From positions 124,001 through 188,000 of the forward strand of contig NZ_CCEJ010000007.1 in the NCBI RefSeq assembly GCF_000750955.1: a DNA stretch of 64,000 bases. The letters are read 5' to 3'. Positions within the stretch are counted from its first letter, which is position 1; the number at the start of each line of letters is the position of its first letter. Position numbers and translations under genes: made by a program. Of the stretch, positions 60,415 through 64,000 are shown piece by piece. The notes beneath the pieces were generated by a model that was given only the letters and a program-made list of their open reading frames with translations, did not search any database and was not told the DNA's origin. The DNA is from Criblamydia sequanensis CRIB-18 (lineage in GTDB: Bacteria; Chlamydiota; Chlamydiia; Chlamydiales; Criblamydiaceae).

Positions 60415-61287
60415 TTAGTTGCTCTCTAAAATCCACCCCTCCGGATATAAATCTTTTGTGTTAAGAGCAAGCCTTGGTCCGAACCATTTTTTTGGAGCGA
60501 CCACTATTTTATTAGAATTTTTATTCAAGTACGCCGCCCACCAGGAAAAAGTAGAATTTGAAATGATTTGATGCTTGCAAAGGCTCATAAGATAAAAGTC
60601 GTGGTAATAAGCTTCCTTTTCAATAAAACGCATGTTTTCGGCAAGCCCTTTTAATTCTTGTTTAGTCCAATCAATTTTATCAGAGAAAACAACGAAAAGA
60701 CTATCTTTTGGAAAATGACGCATGGCATTTATAACATAGCTTCGACCATTTAAATGGTAATAATGGTGCTCCGGATCATTATCAAAATAAGTTCTGATAT
60801 GTATGGCAACCGTATTTGGATGGTCCAGGATATCTTGATAGCGGCTTTTCAAATATTCAATAATTTCTTTTTTTGGCTCAAATAAGGGAAGGATTCGATC
60901 TTTATTAGGTTTGAAATATTTCTCCGACTGAAAATAACCATGTATTTTCATATTGGGTTTATAAGGGATTGGATGATAAGAAAACTCGGGTTCTTCATAG
61001 GTATAAGAGCATTTATTTTTTGGTTTTTGAGTATTTAGATTCGAAAAAAAAATTTCTTTGTTTTTTGGAATGTTGTCTGTTTTCTTAGTTTCAAAATCTG
61101 GGAAATAGGCTTCTGCGTTATGATCTATGGCAAGGCTTAAGGCTGCTGCCACTTCAAAAAGCTGGTTGCCAAGCTGGGCATGAATGGTTGACATCACATA
61201 AGGCTTTTTATTAAATTTGACTCTTTTTTCGGCAGATACCAAAAACGAGGGTGAAAGGCATAGCATCAGAAGTAATAGACGTATCAT
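60415..61287 (-). CDS. Glycosyltransferase family 11 (alpha-1,2-fucosyltransferase type) with signal peptide
   Basis: This 290-residue enzyme shows the GT11 set: STIHAQLGNQLFEVAAALSLA near 33-53 (GLGNQxF type), AIHIRTYF near 166 and SNSTFSWWAAYLN near 249. GT11 enzymes normally work in the cytoplasm and begin right at the first motif; here a hydrophobic signal peptide (residues 1-19, cleavage near VSA/E) precedes it. TGAGGAT before the first ATG supports this longer start; an internal ATG at residue 32 has no such site. Either it is exported, or it is tethered to the inner membrane. The sugar need not be fucose. Confidence 0.75.
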   Translation of the reverse strand: MIRLLLLMLCLSPSFLVSAEKRVKFNKKPYVMSTIHAQLGNQLFEVAAALSLAIDHNAEAYFPDFETKKTDNIPKNKEIFFSNLNTQKPKNKCSYTYEEPEFSYHPIPYKPNMKIHGYFQSEKYFKPNKDRILPLFEPKKEIIEYLKSRYQDILDHPNTVAIHIRTYFDNDPEHHYYHLNGRSYVINAMRHFPKDSLFVVFSDKIDWTKQELKGLAENMRFIEKEAYYHDFYLMSLCKHQIISNSTFSWWAAYLNKNSNKIVVAPKKWFGPRLALNTKDLYPEGWILESN

Positions 61288-61298
61288 AACATCCTCAG

Positions 61299-62438
61299 TT
61301 AATGTCGAACAGATTGCAAAGCTTTTTTCAAATCCGGTAAAAACTTTAAGATTGACTTATCTTCTACCTCATTTGCCGATTTAATGAGAAGATCTAGCTT
61401 TTCGCTTGAATAATTTTCACCCACTAACCTTCGTCTTTCCACTTTATTTTTGTAAAACCAGTCGTGAGTTCTAAACCAATAATGATTCAGCTGAATTTTG
61501 CTAAGAGGCATTCTTGGATTGCTAACATCAGTCTCTTTTAAGATATTTTTATCAGGATCGCAAATTTTATAGCCCTCTATGGGTTTAAAAATGTGCGGAC
61601 TGTAGCAAGTTTTATCGATTAAAGAAGGCTTTACGATGCATTTTGTGTAATGATTGGAGTTCCATTCAGGGTCATGAAAAGAAGAAGTGAATTTATGCGT
61701 TAAATGCTCAATTAAAGGAGCCTTTTTTGGAAGAACTTCTAAATTTGAGGTTCCAAAGAGTTGCCAGTTTATGGCAATACCCGCAAATTCTTCGTAGTCT
61801 TTTAGAAAATCCACGGTAGTCGCTTTCTCATGGGGGACTAAGAATTCATCGATATCGACAAAGGCGGCCCAAGTGGTTTTTCCCTCTAGATAGGTTAAAG
61901 CATGGCTATAAGCATCAAGTTGAGCTTTAGGGTAATCGACATAGGGCCATTCAATTAAGGTTACCCACCCCTTTTCTATATAAGGCCCCAGGACTTCAAG
62001 GTAGTTATCTGTCGAGAAGTGATTATAAAGTAAAAAATGATCGGTTCCCTGAAGCATATGATATTCTAGCCATTCCACTAAAAAATCGGCTTCATTTTGA
62101 AAAATAGTTGAAAGGGTGAGGAAAGAAGGTTTTTGGGTTTCTTTAGACACTATTGTTGTTTTAAAAGTCCATGTAAGTTTATTTTCCCCATGGCAAAAGG
62201 GAAAAGCATCTAAAAATGACCTGGGACGATTGGTTAAGTAGTGATTTAAATTTTCAAGTTCTTTAGTCGAGAGCTTATTTAACCCGAGATTTTGAAATTC
62301 GTCACTATGCAGCTCGTTTTTAAGGTTTACTTTTAAGGATGGTAAACGTCCCTTATAAAGCGTTTGAACAAAATTTAGAGATCTCGATTTAAGGTTTTTT
62401 TTAAGGAATTGATAGAGTTTGGAAGGTATATTTGCCAC
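61299..62438 (-). CDS. Glycosyltransferase family 92 (DUF23)-like
   Basis: This 379-residue protein has the GT92-like pattern: TIFQNEADFLVEWLEYHMLQG near 90-110 (E-A-x-x-L-x-E-W), LYNHFSTDNYLEVL near 117, a DIDEFLVP metal-binding motif near 195, and IQLNHYWFRTHDWFYKN near 315. Eukaryotic GT92 members transfer galactose; bacterial ones occur in glycan loci. It has no membrane segment. It lies between the asparagine-synthase-like and GT11 genes with gaps of 11 to 14 bases, within one operon. Confidence 0.75.
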   Translation of the reverse strand: MANIPSKLYQFLKKNLKSRSLNFVQTLYKGRLPSLKVNLKNELHSDEFQNLGLNKLSTKELENLNHYLTNRPRSFLDAFPFCHGENKLTWTFKTTIVSKETQKPSFLTLSTIFQNEADFLVEWLEYHMLQGTDHFLLYNHFSTDNYLEVLGPYIEKGWVTLIEWPYVDYPKAQLDAYSHALTYLEGKTTWAAFVDIDEFLVPHEKATTVDFLKDYEEFAGIAINWQLFGTSNLEVLPKKAPLIEHLTHKFTSSFHDPEWNSNHYTKCIVKPSLIDKTCYSPHIFKPIEGYKICDPDKNILKETDVSNPRMPLSKIQLNHYWFRTHDWFYKNKVERRRLVGENYSSEKLDLLIKSANEVEDKSILKFLPDLKKALQSVRH

Positions 62439-62452
62439 TAATAAAAGCCTTT

Positions 62453-64000
62453 TTAAATAACTACTTTAAATTGTTTAACCCAAGAACCAAAAGATAAAGT
62501 TCGAAATGCAATAGGTGAATAAGTTTGAGCTCCCTCTGCCATTTTTTTGGCTTCTATCAAAGCTTCGGGTTTGATTAACCCGTTGCTTACTGAAATCGAT
62601 TCCTCGATTTTATTTAAAAAAAAGTGTTTGGCTTCTTTTTGAAACCAATTTTTTTCTGAAGTGGAAAACGATATTTTATCTTTTCTGTTTTTGATAATAG
62701 GGGGAAGATTTTCTTTTAAAGCTTCTCTTAAAATACTTTTTGTTTCCCCTAAGGAAATTTTAAAGTGAGAGGGCAGTCCAAGAGTAAATTCAACTAGACG
62801 ATAGTCTAAAAAAGGGGTTCTTGATTCGATGGAGTGGGCCATCGAATTACGGTCTTCAAAACGAAGAAGCATAGGCAGGTTTATGGCGTTTACCATTTTA
62901 TAACTTAAATCCGCCACATCCTTAGAGGAAAAGAAATTATTCTGATGCGGCTGTTTTCCAAGCCAAAGATCTTCTTTACTGTTTTTAAGGCGTGTCCTAA
63001 GAGAGTTTTCAAAATTCTCAGGCAGAAGGCTTTGAAAAAATCTTCTAAAAGGTTTTATTAAAGGATTGTTCTTTTTGCATCCGATTAATTCACTTCCTAA
63101 AAAGAGGAATTTTTTCTTTTTTAGAAGTTCTTTTAAAAAGGGAATATAAAACTCATAGTACCCGCAAAGAAGCTCATCAGCTCCTTGACCATCTAACATC
63201 ACTTTAATTTTTTTGTCTTTGACAAGAGAAAAGACTTTCCACTGCGCATAGATGCTTGAAGAGCCAAAAGGTAAATCCTGATGCCAGACAATTGCGTCAA
63301 AATTGTTTTTAAGATCCAGAGCTGTCGGCAAAGTGAGATGGCTTTTAATATTTTGATGACTTTCTAAAAGTGTGCTGATATAGGGGCTTTCATCTATTAA
63401 AGGGTCTTCTGAAATAGCTGAAAAAGTAGCTTGAGGTTTCTTTTGTTGCTCCCTCTCTAAGATAAGACTTGCCAAGGAGACGATGCTTGAAGAGTCAAGG
63501 CCTCCGGATAGGCAAGAGCCAAATCCGACATCGGCTCTCATCCTTAGAGAAACGGCCTCTTGAAGAAGAGATTTATATTGAGAGACGGCCTCTTTAAAGC
63601 TGCCAAGAAAAGGGGTAAATGAGAGTGTGTACCAAGGCTTTATTTGTAAGGTTTCTAAAGGAAAATTAAGATCGCAAGTTAGAAATTCCCCCCCTCTTAA
63701 CTCAAAGACGTTTTTAAATAGAGTTTCTTTTTCATGATCGATAATCCCGGATTTTAAAAAATCGTACGCTCTTTCATGATTTAGTTTGGCTTTCCAGGGG
63801 GATAGACTTGAAAACTGCTTAATTTCAGAAGCAAAAGCTAAAAATTTATCTTCGATGAGAGTGTAATAAAGAGGCTTTACCCCAAATCGGTCCCTTACCG
63901 CCACTAATTTTTTTTGGTTAAGATCCACAAGCAAAAAAGCGAACATCCCATTCAATTTATGAAAAAAAGAAGCGCCATATCTTTTATAACCTTGCAGCAA
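62453..64000 (-). CDS. Asparagine synthase-like amidotransferase (partial; 5' end outside the window)
   Basis: The last 515 residues of an AsnB-like protein are visible; the N-terminus with the glutaminase cysteine lies beyond the right edge. Seen are part of the glutaminase domain (FHKLNGMFAFLLVDL, VRDRFGVKPLYY), the ATP-binding SCLSGGLDSSSIVSL block near residue 165, and a synthase domain to the end (RFEDRNSMAHSIESRTPFLDYRLVEF). In polysaccharide loci such enzymes often amidate uronic acids, here perhaps the ManNAc3NAcA made downstream. Ordinary asparagine synthesis is the alternative. Confidence 0.85.
   Translation of the reverse strand: MLQGYKRYGASFFHKLNGMFAFLLVDLNQKKLVAVRDRFGVKPLYYTLIEDKFLAFASEIKQFSSLSPWKAKLNHERAYDFLKSGIIDHEKETLFKNVFELRGGEFLTCDLNFPLETLQIKPWYTLSFTPFLGSFKEAVSQYKSLLQEAVSLRMRADVGFGSCLSGGLDSSSIVSLASLILEREQQKKPQATFSAISEDPLIDESPYISTLLESHQNIKSHLTLPTALDLKNNFDAIVWHQDLPFGSSSIYAQWKVFSLVKDKKIKVMLDGQGADELLCGYYEFYIPFLKELLKKKKFLFLGSELIGCKKNNPLIKPFRRFFQSLLPENFENSLRTRLKNSKEDLWLGKQPHQNNFFSSKDVADLSYKMVNAINLPMLLRFEDRNSMAHSIESRTPFLDYRLVEFTLGLPSHFKISLGETKSILREALKENLPPIIKNRKDKISFSTSEKNWFQKEAKHFFLNKIEESISVSNGLIKPEALIEAKKMAEGAQTYSPIAFRTLSFGSWVKQFKVVI

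Overview
The window reads as a stretch of chromosome from an environmental (amoeba-associated) member of the Chlamydiae, most likely order Parachlamydiales. The DNA is AT-rich and densely coding. Several gene neighbourhoods match, from memory, those of Chlamydia trachomatis: oppC-oppB-oppA without ATPases, tandem tyrP permeases, nth-mnmE-psd near secA, a UDP-sugar pyrophosphorylase next to gpsA, ruvA-ruvC, and a double-length ThyX. The species cannot be fixed from the sequence alone. I saw no rRNA, tRNA, CRISPR array, phage module or intact IS transposase.

Layout. 1-720 is a gene-poor left edge with a 110-bp TA-flanked inverted-repeat element. 721-9.3 kb holds transport and envelope genes: a peptide ABC permease set with its binding protein (minus strand), a DsbD_2-type membrane protein with a tiny membrane ORF before it, an amino-acid-binding protein and an alpha/beta hydrolase. 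9.4-17 kb holds a metallophosphoesterase, a B12-dependent ribonucleotide reductase (nrdJ) preceded by two NrdR boxes in exact three-turn phase, two chlamydial-type hypothetical genes, one of them a membrane protein with a HExxH motif, and thyX. 17.5-21 kb is a tyrP-tyrP-trpS run on the plus strand. 21-26 kb holds two hypothetical genes and secA. 26.5-32.3 kb is housekeeping (BI-1 family, psd, mnmE, nth, an exported SOD-like protein, ruvA, ruvC), followed by an 1117-residue coiled-coil gene. 35.9-41 kb is a plus-strand run: a family-9 glycosyltransferase (heptosyltransferase type), a UAP1-type pyrophosphorylase, gpsA and bifunctional nnr.

From about 42.5 kb to the right edge the window is a surface-glycan locus. 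A tightly packed minus-strand operon (64000 to 46157) encodes, in transcription order, an asparagine-synthase-like amidotransferase, a GT92-like enzyme, a GT11 (fucosyltransferase-type) enzyme with a signal peptide, a PglK/MsbA-type ABC flippase, three GT4-like glycosyltransferases, an SGNH/DltD-like protein plus MBOAT acyltransferase pair, then WbpA, WbpE, a WbpB-WbpD fusion, WbpI and another GT4. Beside it lie a GT2 enzyme, an O-antigen ligase/polymerase-like membrane protein and a further GT4. The five Wbp activities make a complete route from UDP-GlcNAc to UDP-ManNAc3NAcA. The characterised LPS of Chlamydia is a short Kdo oligosaccharide without heptose or O-chain, so this locus implies a much richer envelope or glycoprotein glycan in this lineage. 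It is the main discovery of the window.

Other points of interest are a MITE-like family with TA-flanked ends (10244-10407, 28213-28276, and a part copy at 17010-17039), a ThyX whose signature motif is divided between its two halves, and an exported SOD relative with an altered active site.
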